This document shows, in pieces, positions 1-9,165 of a stretch of 64,000 nucleotides of DNA. Every line of letters begins with the position of its first letter. Positions within the stretch are counted from its first letter, which is position 1. A program made the position numbers and the translations under genes. Source of the stretch: Acidobacteriota bacterium (GTDB taxonomy: Bacteria > Acidobacteriota > Terriglobia > Bryobacterales > Bryobacteraceae); NCBI GenBank assembly GCA_018268935.1, contig JAFDVS010000014.1, positions 77,404 to 141,403 on the forward strand, written 5' to 3'. Below the pieces are notes generated by a model. The model was not told where the DNA came from. It made no database searches and worked only from the letters and a program-made list of their open reading frames with translations.

Positions 1-7
1 TGCAACG

Positions 8-445
8 TTACTCTTTCTCATATGGCCCTCGAACCTCCTGCCAGGCCTGCCCTGGCGTCAACGTAGCAATACCAAACCCACTCGCGGCTACGGAAAGGTG
101 CCTCACGTTAAAGGTCACCAATCTATCCGCTCCCCCATTCACCGCTGTCTCCAACACCATTTCATCTGCGGGATCCTTCAGCTGGGGGCGCCAGAGAAAA
201 CGAAGTCGAACATGCACAGCGACGCGCGCAACAGCATCGAGGATTTCATTCATTTCCTGAACCGTCAGTCCGCTCGCCTCCAAGTGCTCATCGCGGGTCA
301 AGACGGCTTCATACTCAACCATCAGCGGTACGGACACCGCCAGTTCGATAGATTCGTCCAACGCCGCAAGAAGCAGTTGCCTGGATGCGCCGCGATCACT
401 GCGCACCGCTGCCACCATGACGTCGGTATCAAAGGCAAATCGCAA
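8..445 (-). CDS. PIN-domain toxin-like endoribonuclease (145 aa)
   Basis: This is a small PIN-domain protein of the kind annotated as the toxin component of a type II toxin-antitoxin system, a presumed Mg2+-dependent RNase. What I see is an N-terminal strand carrying acidic residues (FDTDV, residues 5-9), a central acidic VEYE, and a C-terminal DPADE...ADRLVTFN pattern, which is how PIN proteins place their catalytic acids. The start is TTG, because an in-frame TGA lies two codons upstream and no ATG fits the family N-terminus. No antitoxin gene lies upstream: only 29 bases separate it from the PQQ gene. A partner would have to sit beyond the left edge of the window. An imperfect palindrome lies just upstream. 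Function is from family knowledge. Confidence 0.8.
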   Translation of the reverse strand: MRFAFDTDVMVAAVRSDRGASRQLLLAALDESIELAVSVPLMVEYEAVLTRDEHLEASGLTVQEMNEILDAVARVAVHVRLRFLWRPQLKDPADEMVLETAVNGGADRLVTFNVRHLSVAASGFGIATLTPGQAWQEVRGPYEKE

Positions 446-452
446 ATTTCAT

Positions 453-470
453 GATATCACATGCGATATC
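453..470. promoter_or_regulatory. 18-bp near-perfect palindrome, candidate operator for the PIN gene
   Basis: The sequence is GATATC-ACATGC-GATATC. Reverse-complementing it changes only two central positions. It fills most of the 29-base gap between the stop of the PQQ dehydrogenase and the TTG start of the PIN gene. Toxin-antitoxin promoters are commonly autoregulated through such palindromes, so an operator is a reasonable inference, but no binding protein is identified here. Confidence 0.4.
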
Positions 471-474
471 GCAC

Positions 475-2568
475 TCACGGCAGCGCAAACGCCACATACG
501 TCCCCCCCGACGCCGCCCCCGACTTCCCACCCCCAGCCCCAATCACCACATACTGCTTCCCCTTCACCTGATACATCGCCGGAGTCGCATTCCCCGACGC
601 CGGCAGCACCGTCTCCCACAGCACCTTCCCCGTCAATTTATCGAACGCCCGGAATTTCTTATCCAAATTCGTCGCCCCAATAAAGAACAACCCGCCCGCC
701 GTGACAATCCCACCCCCGTAATTCTCACTCCCCGTATCCTTCCGTTCCAGCGACGGGTGCTCCCCAAACGGAATCCGCCACGCGAACTTCCCCCCATCCA
801 GATCAATCGCCGTCAGCGTCCCCCATGGCGGCTTCACCGCCGGATACCCATCCGGATCGAGAAACTTGTTATACCCATCGATCGTGTACTTCAAATCCGT
901 CAGCCCTTTCGGAGCCTCCGCCACACGCGCCTCTGTATCCTCCTGCTTCAACAAATACCGCGCCAGCGCCGTGATCCCGCCATCCCCAATCGAACCAAAC
1001 CCCGGCATCCGTCCTGTCCCCTTCCGAATTACCTCCTCCACCCGTGCCTGCGTGAATCGCTTCTCCAATCCCTCCAACGACGGAAACTGCGGCGGACTCC
1101 CCTTCTTATTGTCCCCATGGCAACTCGCGCACCGGCTCACATACAGCCTCTGCGAAGTCATCACCCCACGCGACGCCCGCGCCGGAACCAGCCGCAATAT
1201 CCACGGCATTTCATTCGCATTGACATAGAAATACCCCGTCTCCGGATCAAACGCCTGTCCGCCCCATTCCGCCCCGCCATCAAACCCCGGAAACACAATC
1301 GACCCCTCAAAACTCGGCGGCGTAAACGGCCCGTCATTCCGCACCGCCCTCCATCGCTCCAGCACAATCCGGTGCGCTTCCGGAGTCCGATCCGTCACCA
1401 GATCCTCGCTAAACATCTGCCGCGAAAACGGTGGTGGAGCCAGTGGCAGCACCTGCGTCGCCGAAAGCAACTCCCCATCCGCGGGCGATGCAGGCGCCTT
1501 CCGCGTCTCCAGCGGAAACAGCGATTTTCCCGTCTCCCGCTCAAACACAAACACATGCCCCGACTTCGTCGCCTGCGCCACGGCATCAATCAACTTCCCA
1601 TCCCTCCGCACCGTCACCAGCACCGGAGCCGTTGGAAAATCCCGATCCCACACATCATGCTTCACCGCCTGAAAATGCCACACCCGCTCCCCGGTATCGG
1701 CCCGCAAACAAAGCAGCGTATTCGCAAACAAATTATCCCCATGCCGGTCCGATCCATAAAAATCGAACGCCGCCGACCCCGTCGGCACAAACACCAGCCC
1801 GCGCTTGTAGTCCACCACCATCCCAGCCCAATTATTCGCCCCGCCCGTATGCTGCCACGTATCCTTCGGCCAGGTCTCATATCCAAACTCACCCGGCCGT
1901 GGAATCGTATGAAAAGCCCACCGTATCTTCCCCGTCCGCACATCGAACGCCCGTATATCGCCCGGCCCCGACGGATGCCCCTCGCCCGTCAGCGTCGGCA
2001 CAATCAGCATGTCCTTATACACCGGCCCCGGAGTCGTCGAACTCATCGGAAACCGGTCCACCGCGCGGCCCAATCCTTCCCGCAAATCCACCCGCCCCTG
2101 CTTCCCGAATCCATCGTCCAACTGCCCCGTCTTCGCATTCAGCGAATACAAATACACCCCCGCCGACCCGAACACCCGAGCCTGTTTCCCATCCGTCCAA
2201 TACGACAACCCGCGGCTCCGCCGTCCATTCTGCTGCTTGCCATCCCACGGATCAAACGACCACAGCAGTTTCCCCGACGCCGCATCGAGCGCAATCACCC
2301 GCAACTTCGGTGTCGTGGCATACAGCACGCCGTCCACAACAATCGGCTGGCACTGCATCTCCGACCCCTGAAACGCATCGCCCGTATCGTACGACCAGGC
2401 CACCTTCAGTTGCCCCACATTCCCTCGATGAATCTGCTTCAAAGAAGAGTAATGTATGTTCTCCTTCGAGCCCCCAAACCGGTCCCAAGTCTCGTACCCA
2501 CTGGGAGCCACCCGCTTCTGCCCCCAAACCGCCGCCGTCAAAAGGAAAACACAAAGAAAAGAGCGCAT
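475..2568 (-). CDS. PQQ-dependent dehydrogenase with embedded cytochrome c domain
   Basis: This is an exported quinoprotein, probably oxidising an alcohol or sugar in the periplasm and passing electrons to its own haem. Counting from the ATG, it has a signal peptide (residues 1-16), then a PQQ propeller with repeated strands such as DAASGKLLW and the glucose-dehydrogenase-like stretch [14 protein letters not shown] cytochrome c domain follows, with CASCH at about 480-484 and a candidate Met ligand in GRMPGFG, and then the closing propeller blades. I chose the ATG at 2568 over an upstream in-frame GTG (2589) because it begins directly with the hydrophobic signal. It lies just downstream of the HigA-type gene and may be cotranscribed. 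The substrate cannot be read from sequence. Confidence 0.88.
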   Translation of the reverse strand: MRSFLCVFLLTAAVWGQKRVAPSGYETWDRFGGSKENIHYSSLKQIHRGNVGQLKVAWSYDTGDAFQGSEMQCQPIVVDGVLYATTPKLRVIALDAASGKLLWSFDPWDGKQQNGRRSRGLSYWTDGKQARVFGSAGVYLYSLNAKTGQLDDGFGKQGRVDLREGLGRAVDRFPMSSTTPGPVYKDMLIVPTLTGEGHPSGPGDIRAFDVRTGKIRWAFHTIPRPGEFGYETWPKDTWQHTGGANNWAGMVVDYKRGLVFVPTGSAAFDFYGSDRHGDNLFANTLLCLRADTGERVWHFQAVKHDVWDRDFPTAPVLVTVRRDGKLIDAVAQATKSGHVFVFERETGKSLFPLETRKAPASPADGELLSATQVLPLAPPPFSRQMFSEDLVTDRTPEAHRIVLERWRAVRNDGPFTPPSFEGSIVFPGFDGGAEWGGQAFDPETGYFYVNANEMPWILRLVPARASRGVMTSQRLYVSRCASCHGDNKKGSPPQFPSLEGLEKRFTQARVEEVIRKGTGRMPGFGSIGDGGITALARYLLKQEDTEARVAEAPKGLTDLKYTIDGYNKFLDPDGYPAVKPPWGTLTAIDLDGGKFAWRIPFGEHPSLERKDTGSENYGGGIVTAGGLFFIGATNLDKKFRAFDKLTGKVLWETVLPASGNATPAMYQVKGKQYVVIGAGGGKSGAASGGTYVAFALP

Positions 2569-2594
2569 GGTGAAGCACACATTGTACACGTTGC

Positions 2595-2945
2595 CTAATT
2601 CGTCTTCCGCTCCAACCGCGCATCGCGGTCGTCCAAAGTAGCCAGACCGGCAAGAACCACGGGCTTTCGATCCGGGAACTGCGCGATGATCGACAGGCTC
2701 CCCCCCATCGCCTCAACGTAACTGCGCAGCGTGGAGATCAGAAGGTCGCTGCGCTGTTCAATCCGCGAAACACCTTCCTGTCCGATATGCAGTTTCTCGG
2801 CCATGCGCTTTTGCGTCAGCCGGTGAGCGCGTCGCAGTTCGCGCAAGGACATTTCCTCGGCAATCAGAGTCGCGGCCCGCGCCTCCACTTTCTTGCGGCG
2901 CTGTGGGCCAAGTTCGTTCAACTTTTCATCAAGGCTCTTGCTCAT
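2595..2945 (-). CDS. higA: XRE-family antitoxin, HigA type (116 aa)
   Basis: This is a DNA-binding antitoxin expected to neutralise the adjacent HigB-like toxin and repress their shared promoter. A helix-turn-helix of the XRE/Cro type spans about residues 33-88: the [19 protein letters not shown] segment is followed by the recognition region [14 protein letters not shown]. The N-terminus (about 30 residues) is charged and the C-terminus is short. It overlaps the toxin stop by 4 bases, giving the reversed order (toxin first) typical of higBA. About 26 bases separate it from the ATG of the PQQ dehydrogenase, with no visible terminator. The gene symbol is by family analogy. Confidence 0.82.
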   Translation of the reverse strand: MSKSLDEKLNELGPQRRKKVEARAATLIAEEMSLRELRRAHRLTQKRMAEKLHIGQEGVSRIEQRSDLLISTLRSYVEAMGGSLSIIAQFPDRKPVVLAGLATLDDRDARLERKTN

Positions 2946-3313
2946 CGTCCACTCCCTTTCTTCAATGCCGCCAAGTGAGTTACAAAGCGTTCATCCGCTC
3001 TGGCAAGCAACTGCTTGTAAAAACGCTTCTGGTTGACACCCGCTTTGTCGCCCGCAATCAGCAGAATGGCCGCGCGCTTGGGATCAAAGGCAAACGCAAC
3101 ACGCCAGACGCCACCCGCCGCATCGAAACGCAATTCCTTCATGTTGCTGTGGGCTGAGTCCCTCAGTGTGTCCACATACGGGCGTCCCAACCGGGGGCCG
3201 AAAGCAGCCAGCAACTTGGCATGGGCAAGAAGCTCATCGGCAACAGCGGCAGGAAGTGCATCGAACTCCGGCTCGAACTCATCATGAAGGAGAACGCGCC
3301 ATCCCATTCTCAT
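2942..3313 (-). CDS. higB: RelE/HigB-like toxin (Gp49/DUF891 type, 123 aa)
   Basis: This is probably a ribosome-dependent mRNA interferase of the RelE/ParE superfamily. Visible family signals are FEPEFDALP near the N-terminus, LLAAFGPRLGRPYVDTL, the strand NMKELRFDAAGGVWRVAFAF, and the closing helix NQKRFYKQLLARAD. Length (123 aa) fits the family. It precedes and overlaps the HigA-type antitoxin by 4 bases (2942-2945). Its own ATG overlaps the stop of an upstream unknown gene in an ATGA arrangement (3310-3313), so three genes look translationally coupled. Toxicity is inferred only. Confidence 0.85.
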   Translation of the reverse strand: MRMGWRVLLHDEFEPEFDALPAAVADELLAHAKLLAAFGPRLGRPYVDTLRDSAHSNMKELRFDAAGGVWRVAFAFDPKRAAILLIAGDKAGVNQKRFYKQLLARADERFVTHLAALKKGSGR

Positions 3314-3813
3314 ATTATGCTTCCAAAAACATATGCCGTCAACGACATCCCACCGGCCCCGAATCGACCGGGCAAAACTTCATGGAAGGGAGGGTTCATC
3401 CTCCAGCCAGCTAGCCAATCCCCAGACTGACGTTGGATACACTCATCTACGATTCCTACCAACCGCGACGGAACCCAACTGATCAAGTAGCCCTCGGTGG
3501 CTCTGGCGGAACGGGGCTCATACCAGACCCAGGTATCCCACGGAGGATCCTCGAAGTCATTAAAGAGCCCATTGGAAATCAGGCGCATATGGCCTTCCTC
3601 CAAAGAACTATCAGGAAAATACGCAAGCAGTTGACCTGCGGACGCCATTTCCACTGACGCTGTCATCCCGTTGCCCAACAAGTTTGAGCGTTGCTCAGAT
3701 AGGTCCCCGACCACCTTCACAATATCAGGGCGTAACACATCACTCCGTAAACTTACCCAACCAGCGGAGTGGGTTGCAGTTCGCTCTCGGGTATCTGTGT
3801 TCATCTTGTTCAT
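3310..3813 (-). CDS. Unknown protein coupled to higB (about 167 aa)
   Basis: I do not recognise the family with confidence. The reading frame ends in an ATGA overlap with the HigB-like toxin, which argues that it is a real gene. The protein is soluble-looking and has a tryptophan-rich middle (DPPWDTWVWYE) followed by GYLISWVPSRLVG and a WLAGW motif. That pattern reminds me of small immunity-like proteins in polymorphic-toxin loci, but this is memory, not proof. The start is uncertain: candidates are ATGs at 3813, 3804 and 3870, the last preceded by a G-rich AGGGGG. The frame stays open up to 4137, but that part would run antisense into the cytochrome gene and is unlikely to be coding. Confidence 0.5.
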   Translation of the reverse strand: MNKMNTDTRERTATHSAGWVSLRSDVLRPDIVKVVGDLSEQRSNLLGNGMTASVEMASAGQLLAYFPDSSLEEGHMRLISNGLFNDFEDPPWDTWVWYEPRSARATEGYLISWVPSRLVGIVDECIQRQSGDWLAGWRMNPPFHEVLPGRFGAGGMSLTAYVFGSII

Positions 3814-3982
3814 CGTCGGAATCGGTGCCTCAGAAACGAAAAGCCCCAACCCCGCATACCGCCCCTCCATCACCCCCTGTGCCAAACTACACATTCCCCC
3901 ACAATTCCAAAGCGGCTTTTCCCCCAAACCCCACCCCCATCTACACCACCCAAACAACTTACAAAACGGCACCACACGTGCA

Positions 3983-4001
3983 TATAACCCACACCAGGAG
4001 G
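3983..4001 (+). promoter_or_regulatory. Candidate -10 box and Shine-Dalgarno of the cytochrome c gene
   Basis: TATAAC (3983-3988) matches the sigma-70 -10 box at five of six positions; no good -35 is seen 16-18 bases upstream. A perfect AGGAGG (3996-4001) sits 8 bases before the ATG at 4010 and fixes that start. The promoter part is tentative and the ribosome site is firm. Confidence 0.4.
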
Positions 4002-4009
4002 CAACTACA

Positions 4010-4429
4010 ATGCGCTTGATTGCGTGTTTTGCCGCGCTATTATTATCAATCCCCCTCGCCGGGCAGGAAAAGAAGGTCCAAGTAAAACAGGTCCCGCCCA
4101 GCGTCACCAATCCTACTTCCGGCGCCGATATGTTCAAGGCCTATTGTGCGTCTTGCCACGGCCTCAAAGCCAAAGGCGATGGCCCCGCTGTTCCGGCCCT
4201 CAAAATGAAACCGCCAGATCTCACCATGCTCGCCAAGGCCAACGGCGGCCAGTTCCCCGCCATGAAGGTCTACAACAGCATTGAGGGCGATTCCATGATG
4301 CCCGCCCACGGCTCCAACGACATGCCCGTTTGGGGCGACGTCTTCCGCTCCATGAGCCGTGACGAAGGCACCCGCCGCATGCGGCTCCACAACCTCACCA
4401 AGTTCCTCGAAGGTCTGCAGGTCAAGTAG
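4010..4429 (+). CDS. Exported monohaem cytochrome c (139 aa)
   Basis: This is a small class I c-type cytochrome, probably a periplasmic electron carrier. It has a signal peptide of about 18 residues (ending near LAGQ) and CASCH at residues 46-50 for covalent haem attachment. A GDGPAVPAL / KPPDLT segment follows that is common in cytochromes of the 'c, mono- and dihaem variants' group, then methionines downstream (MMPAHG, MPVWG) able to act as sixth ligand. The start is fixed by AGGAGG 8 bases upstream; the frame is open further upstream but without signal. It stands alone between two minus-strand groups. A role as electron acceptor for the nearby PQQ enzyme is only a guess. Confidence 0.9.
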   Translation: MRLIACFAALLLSIPLAGQEKKVQVKQVPPSVTNPTSGADMFKAYCASCHGLKAKGDGPAVPALKMKPPDLTMLAKANGGQFPAMKVYNSIEGDSMMPAHGSNDMPVWGDVFRSMSRDEGTRRMRLHNLTKFLEGLQVK

Positions 4430-4463
4430 TAGCTATCTCGTTCGCTCCTGATCCTCTCATTGG

Positions 4464-6965
4464 TCATGGGCCCGTTCCCGCGGGCCCACCCAATGATCCC
4501 TTACCCAGCACTCTCCGCTTCACCACCTCCACCAGCCCCAGATACGCCACCGTCATCCCCACCAGAATCACAAAGTAAAACCCCGGCAGCGCCACAAATC
4601 CCATCCACTTCCCCACCACCGTAAACGGAATCACCAGCGCCGCCGCCACCACTCCCAATACCGTCAACGCCAGCGGCCCGCTCGGCCGGCTCTGCCACGG
4701 GTTCCGCATCGTTCGGATCACGAACAACACCAGCGTCTGCGTTGCCAGTGACTCCACAAACCACCCCGTGTGAAACAACGCCTCCCCCGCCTGAAACACC
4801 CGCAGCAACACGAAAAACGTCAGGAAATCGAACACTGAGCTCACCGGCCCCACATACAACATGAACCGCCGGATCAGCCCGATATCCCAATGCCGCGGCC
4901 GCCGCATCCACTCCGCATCCACGTTGTCGCTCGGAATCGTCAACTGCGCCAGATCATACAGAAAGTTGTTCAACAGAATCTGCGACGGCAGCATCGGCAG
5001 AAACGGCAACAGCAGCGACGCCCCCGCCATGCTGAACATATTCCCGAAGTTCGAACTCGTGCTCATCAGCAGGTACTTCATCACGTTTCCGAACGCCTTC
5101 CGCCCGGCGAGTATCCCCGCATGCAACACCCGCAGCCCCGGATCCAGCAGAATAATCCCCGCCGCATCCCGAGCCACATCCGTCGCCGTCGACACCGAGA
5201 TCCCCACATCCGCCGCCCGCAGCGACGGAGCATCGTTAATCCCATCCCCCAGAAAACCCACCACCCTGCCCCGCGCCCGCAACACATGAATAATCCGGTT
5301 CTTCTGCGCCGGAGTCAGCCGCGCAAACGCCGTATGATGCTCCACCGTGTGCGCCAGCGCCGGGTCCGTCATTCCTTCCAACTCCGGCCCCGTCAACACC
5401 CGCCGCGCCCGCAACCCCACCGCTTCGCACACATGCCGCGTCACCAACTCGTTGTCCCCCGTCAACACGCGCACCCGGATCCCATCCCGATGCAGCGCCG
5501 CAATCGCCTCCCGAGCCTCCGGATGCGGTGGATCGGCAAACGCCAGCAATCCCACCAGAGTCAAATCCGTCTCCGCCGCATGCCCCACCGGCGACCCATC
5601 CGCCATCTTCCGCACCGCCACCGCCAGCACCCGGTACCCATCCGTGCTCAACCCATGAAACCGCTGCATCACCCTCGCCCGCGCTGCATCATTCAACTCC
5701 ACCGCCACCCCATCGCGCTCATACGCCGACGCGCACGCCACCACACTCTCCGGAGCACCCTTCGTAATCAGCAACACCGCCCCATCCCACTCCACCAGCA
5801 CCGACAACCGCCGCCGCTCAAAATCAAACGGCACTTCATCCAGCTTCCGCACCCCGCGCAAATCTGCTTCCCCCGCCGCCAGAATCGCCGTATCCAGCGG
5901 ACTCCGTATCCCCGTCTCCAGCGCGCTATTCACCGCCGCCAGTACTCGCACCCGTTCACAAGCCCGTCCATCCAAATCCAAACATTGCTCCAGCCGCATC
6001 ACGCCCGTCGTCAGCGTCCCCGTCTTATCGCTGCACAGAATATCAATGCTCCCCAGATTCTGTATCGATGCCAGTTGCTTCACAATCACCCTATGCCGCG
6101 CCAGCGCCGCCGCCCCTTGCGCCAGCGTCACCGACACAATCATCGGCAGAAACTCCGGAGTCAGCCCCACCGCCAGCGCCACCGCGAACAACAGCGATTC
6201 GAACGGATCGCGCCGCAAACTCAGGTTCACCACAATCACAAACAGCACCAGCACGAACACCGTGCGCAGAATCAGATTCCCAAACCGCGCCAGCCCCTTC
6301 TCAAATTCCGTCTCCACCGGCGCCGCCGACAAACTCCCCGCAATCCCCCCGAACGCCGTGCCGGCGCCCGTTGCAATCACCTCCGCCACCGCCGTCCCGC
6401 TCACCACCGAACTCCCCATGAACACATAGTTCGGGCTATCCGGCGACACCACACGCCCGTCCGTCACCGCCTTCTCCGCCGGCATCGACTCGCCCGTCAA
6501 CGCCCCCTGCAACACATGCAAATCCACCGCCTCCACCAACAGCGCATCCGCCGGAACCAAGTCCCCCGCACTCAATCGCACCACATCCCCCACCACTACT
6601 TCCCGCCGCGCCACCTCCACCCAAGCCCCATCCCGCCACACCGTCGCCTGCAGCGACACCTGTGCCTGCAACCGCGCCAGTTCCTGGTGCGAACGATACG
6701 TCTGCCGGAAATTGATCGCGCCCCCCAGCACCACCACCGTGACAATGATCGCCGCATCGGCCATCTGTCCCAACACGCCGCTGATCACACCCGCCACAAT
6801 CAGCACCAGCGCCAGCGGATTCATCAGCAGCGGCAGCAATTCACTCCACACGCTCACCCGCCGCGCCGCTACCGGCTCATTGAACCCTGCTTCACGCAGC
6901 CGCCGCGAGGCTTCGGCCGAACTCAATCCAGCCGGCGTCCCCGCAACTGGCTCTTCCGCGCTCAA
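4464..6965 (-). CDS. mgtA: Mg2+-importing P-type ATPase, MgtA/MgtB family (833 aa)
   Basis: This is an inner-membrane P3B ATPase that imports Mg2+ using ATP. Motifs in order: TGES (157-160, actuator domain), the DKTGTLT phosphorylation site with Asp at 313, RVLTGDN in the nucleotide domain, and GDGINDAP in the hinge. The C-terminal membrane region holds NNFLYDLAQLTIPSDNVD, a signature of the MgtA/B branch rather than Ca2+ or Na+/K+ pumps. It is slightly shorter than enterobacterial MgtA (about 900 aa). The start is TTG and overlaps the TGA of the upstream propeller gene (TTGA, 6962-6965), so translation is probably coupled. No long leader for an Mg2+ riboswitch exists here. Confidence 0.93.
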   Translation of the reverse strand: MSAEEPVAGTPAGLSSAEASRRLREAGFNEPVAARRVSVWSELLPLLMNPLALVLIVAGVISGVLGQMADAAIIVTVVVLGGAINFRQTYRSHQELARLQAQVSLQATVWRDGAWVEVARREVVVGDVVRLSAGDLVPADALLVEAVDLHVLQGALTGESMPAEKAVTDGRVVSPDSPNYVFMGSSVVSGTAVAEVIATGAGTAFGGIAGSLSAAPVETEFEKGLARFGNLILRTVFVLVLFVIVVNLSLRRDPFESLLFAVALAVGLTPEFLPMIVSVTLAQGAAALARHRVIVKQLASIQNLGSIDILCSDKTGTLTTGVMRLEQCLDLDGRACERVRVLAAVNSALETGIRSPLDTAILAAGEADLRGVRKLDEVPFDFERRRLSVLVEWDGAVLLITKGAPESVVACASAYERDGVAVELNDAARARVMQRFHGLSTDGYRVLAVAVRKMADGSPVGHAAETDLTLVGLLAFADPPHPEAREAIAALHRDGIRVRVLTGDNELVTRHVCEAVGLRARRVLTGPELEGMTDPALAHTVEHHTAFARLTPAQKNRIIHVLRARGRVVGFLGDGINDAPSLRAADVGISVSTATDVARDAAGIILLDPGLRVLHAGILAGRKAFGNVMKYLLMSTSSNFGNMFSMAGASLLLPFLPMLPSQILLNNFLYDLAQLTIPSDNVDAEWMRRPRHWDIGLIRRFMLYVGPVSSVFDFLTFFVLLRVFQAGEALFHTGWFVESLATQTLVLFVIRTMRNPWQSRPSGPLALTVLGVVAAALVIPFTVVGKWMGFVALPGFYFVILVGMTVAYLGLVEVVKRRVLGKGSLGGPAGTGP

Positions 6966-8209
6966 GACGGCTTACGAATACACCATAGCGCTTTGTGCGT
7001 GCGAAGAAAGATCTCGCCACCCGAAACCACCACGCTCGAATTCGAAGGCTCATCCAACAAATTCGTACCCACCGCCTCAAAACTCCCCGGCTGAGCCTTA
7101 AAGACCACAGTATTCCCGCTCTTGTTCATCACGTACACATGATCCCCATGCAGCACGGGCGATCCCCACACCCCGTTATCCTCCCCCGCGCGAGGCAAGC
7201 GCGCACTCCACATCGCCTCCCCGTTCGACAACTTCACACACTGCGCAATCCCGCCAATATCCACCCAATACAAATACCCATCCTTCACCACTCCGGTCCC
7301 GATGAACCCCTTGTTCTTCGGCCAATGCCACACTCGGTGCGACGCCGTCACATCACCCGCGCCACCCGTCTTCACCGCCATCGCCGATCCGCCAAATCCG
7401 CTCGCCGCCACAATCATTCCCTCCGCCACCACCGGCGAAGGATAAATCAAATCGCTCAGCCCTTCACTGCTCCACAACACTTTCCCCGTCGCCAATTCAT
7501 ACGCCACCAACTTCCGCGGCAACGACACAAGCAGCGTACCCCCATGAACCACAGGCGTGCTCCACGACCCGTACATATCCTCCGGCGACCATTGATTAAA
7601 CTTCGCCCCCGCCCCCTTCGGCACATCCGCCTGCCACACCGTCTTTCCCGTCTTCCGATCGAGCGCCACCACAAAGCTCCGCTCCCCCGGCCCGAAATTC
7701 AAATACACAAAGTCCCGCCACAACACCGGCGAGCTGCCATATCCCCACGTGTGCTTCTGAATCCCTAAATCGCGAGTCCACCGCGTCTTCCCCGTCTTCG
7801 CATCAAACGCGTGCACACCCGCCGATCCGAACCACGCCACCACCACATCGCCATCCGTCACCGGCGACGCCGACCCAAACGGATTCGTCGGATGCGTCGG
7901 CTCATCCCCGTACGCCACCGCCGCCGACCAGCGCACCTTCCCTGTCCCGCGCTCAAACGCCAGCAACAACCGCTTCCCTGCAGCCTTCTCCGCCTGCGTC
8001 ACATAAACGGTATCTCCCCACACCACCGGAGTCGAATTGCCCGCCTCCGGCAACGACACCCGCCACTTCACATTCGCCGTTTTCCCCCACTCCACCGGCA
8101 CAGCCGCCTCGCGCGATATCCCACTCGCGTCCGCACCACGCCACGCCGGCCAATTCTCCCCCATCAGCGCAACACAAACAACCAACCCGGTGAGTACCCT
8201 CGGATTCAT
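6962..8209 (-). CDS. Exported PQQ-like (BamB-type) beta-propeller protein (415 aa)
   Basis: A signal peptide (about residues 1-16) is followed by WPAWRGADASGIS, a usual opening of the PQQ-like repeat proteins found in Acidobacteria and Planctomycetes. About seven repeats then follow, with blade strands such as ERGTGKVRW, DAKTGKTRW, DRKTGKTVW and ELATGKVLW. The fold is a seven/eight-bladed propeller related to BamB and to quinoprotein dehydrogenases. I see no attached cytochrome domain and no clear PQQ ligands, so enzyme activity is uncertain. Its stop overlaps the TTG start of the Mg2+ ATPase, making the two a likely operon, although no functional link is known to me. Confidence 0.85.
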   Translation of the reverse strand: MNPRVLTGLVVCVALMGENWPAWRGADASGISREAAVPVEWGKTANVKWRVSLPEAGNSTPVVWGDTVYVTQAEKAAGKRLLLAFERGTGKVRWSAAVAYGDEPTHPTNPFGSASPVTDGDVVVAWFGSAGVHAFDAKTGKTRWTRDLGIQKHTWGYGSSPVLWRDFVYLNFGPGERSFVVALDRKTGKTVWQADVPKGAGAKFNQWSPEDMYGSWSTPVVHGGTLLVSLPRKLVAYELATGKVLWSSEGLSDLIYPSPVVAEGMIVAASGFGGSAMAVKTGGAGDVTASHRVWHWPKNKGFIGTGVVKDGYLYWVDIGGIAQCVKLSNGEAMWSARLPRAGEDNGVWGSPVLHGDHVYVMNKSGNTVVFKAQPGSFEAVGTNLLDEPSNSSVVVSGGEIFLRTHKALWCIRKPS

Positions 8210-8235
8210 ACCGCAAAGGGTACCACGCCCTAACT

Positions 8236-9117
8236 TCAGACGTGCTGCCGTTTCAACACCAGCGAAGCGGCAATCAGCGCCACACCCACCAACAACAACG
8301 TAGCCGGCTCAGGCACCGTATGATCCACCACCCACCCACCGATCTCCTCATTCGCCAGCGACATGTACGCACTCAAATAAACAGTGCCCGTCAACATCGG
8401 AGTCGTCCGAGGCAGATTCCCAAACGACGAAATCCCCAGAATCTGGTTCCCCAACAACGCCGGCCCACCCGAATCCCCCGCATGCGCCAACCCTTCGTTC
8501 GCATCCCCTTGACCGAAAATCATCGTCATATACAACGGCAGGTCCGGCAGCGGCACCAGGCTCAAGGTGCTCAGTAATCCATCCGCCGTGTTCTGCGCGT
8601 GCCGCCGCGTCCCATTCGACAATTGCCCCACTGTCGGATTTCCGCCCCGTCCATACCCCACCAGATCCAGCACCGAAGTCGTCAATACCCCCGAATAATC
8701 CGTCTTTACCCCATAAATCTGCGCGTCCAGCGGAGCCAGCGCCGCCAGCGTCAGAATCCCGATGTCATATTGCTGCAGCGAATCGAGCGGCGCGGGCCGG
8801 TTCTCAAACAGCGGATGCAGCAACGTACCGGTTACCCCCACCGTCGATACCCCCGATGCCGTCTCGAAAGTCACTGACCAATCCGTCATCCCGGAAATGC
8901 AATGCCCCGCCGTCAGCACCTGCGTGGCACTGATCAACGCCCCGCTGCAAATCGCGCTGCCGCCGTTGATCCCAACTTTTACCACCCCGGTAAAGTCTGA
9001 ATTCCCAGTAATATAACCGGCACTATTCGTGTCATTAATGACGATTGCCGGAAGTGGCAGACTCACCCCTAACAACAGCACCCCGCCAAACCACGAGACA
9101 ATCCTCCGGATACGCAT
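8236..9117 (-). CDS. Trypsin-like serine protease with PEP-CTERM anchor (293 aa)
   Basis: This is a secreted S1-family peptidase. It has a signal peptide (about 1-24) and catalytic residues His72 in TAGHC, Asp118 in YDIGIL and Ser216 in GDSGGP. The C-terminus is a PEP-CTERM sorting tail: VPEP at 268-271, a hydrophobic helix, and basic residues KRQHV. PEP-CTERM proteins are handled by exosortase and are usually linked to exopolysaccharide-producing envelopes, so this protease is probably displayed or released at the cell surface. It is transcribed divergently from the asparaginase-lectin gene across a 98-base gap. Confidence 0.92.
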   Translation of the reverse strand: MRIRRIVSWFGGVLLLGVSLPLPAIVINDTNSAGYITGNSDFTGVVKVGINGGSAICSGALISATQVLTAGHCISGMTDWSVTFETASGVSTVGVTGTLLHPLFENRPAPLDSLQQYDIGILTLAALAPLDAQIYGVKTDYSGVLTTSVLDLVGYGRGGNPTVGQLSNGTRRHAQNTADGLLSTLSLVPLPDLPLYMTMIFGQGDANEGLAHAGDSGGPALLGNQILGISSFGNLPRTTPMLTGTVYLSAYMSLANEEIGGWVVDHTVPEPATLLLVGVALIAASLVLKRQHV

Positions 9118-9165
9118 ATGCGTTCCAGACTACGCGCACAATCCGTATCGATCCAGAGCCCAATA

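Noticed and set aside
4010..4010. Extended start of the cytochrome c gene near 3671
   Set aside because: The extra 113 residues have no signal or domain features, while AGGAGG plus a signal peptide fix the start at 4010.
3814..4137. N-terminal extension of the unknown gene upstream of higB
   Set aside because: This part reads as Cys/Trp/Gly-rich sequence and runs antisense into the cytochrome c gene and its ribosome site.
451..7094. Long plus-strand open frames at 451-2598 and 4890-7094
   Set aside because: Both are Arg/Pro/His-rich shadows opposite the PQQ dehydrogenase and the Mg2+ ATPase, which have clear motifs.
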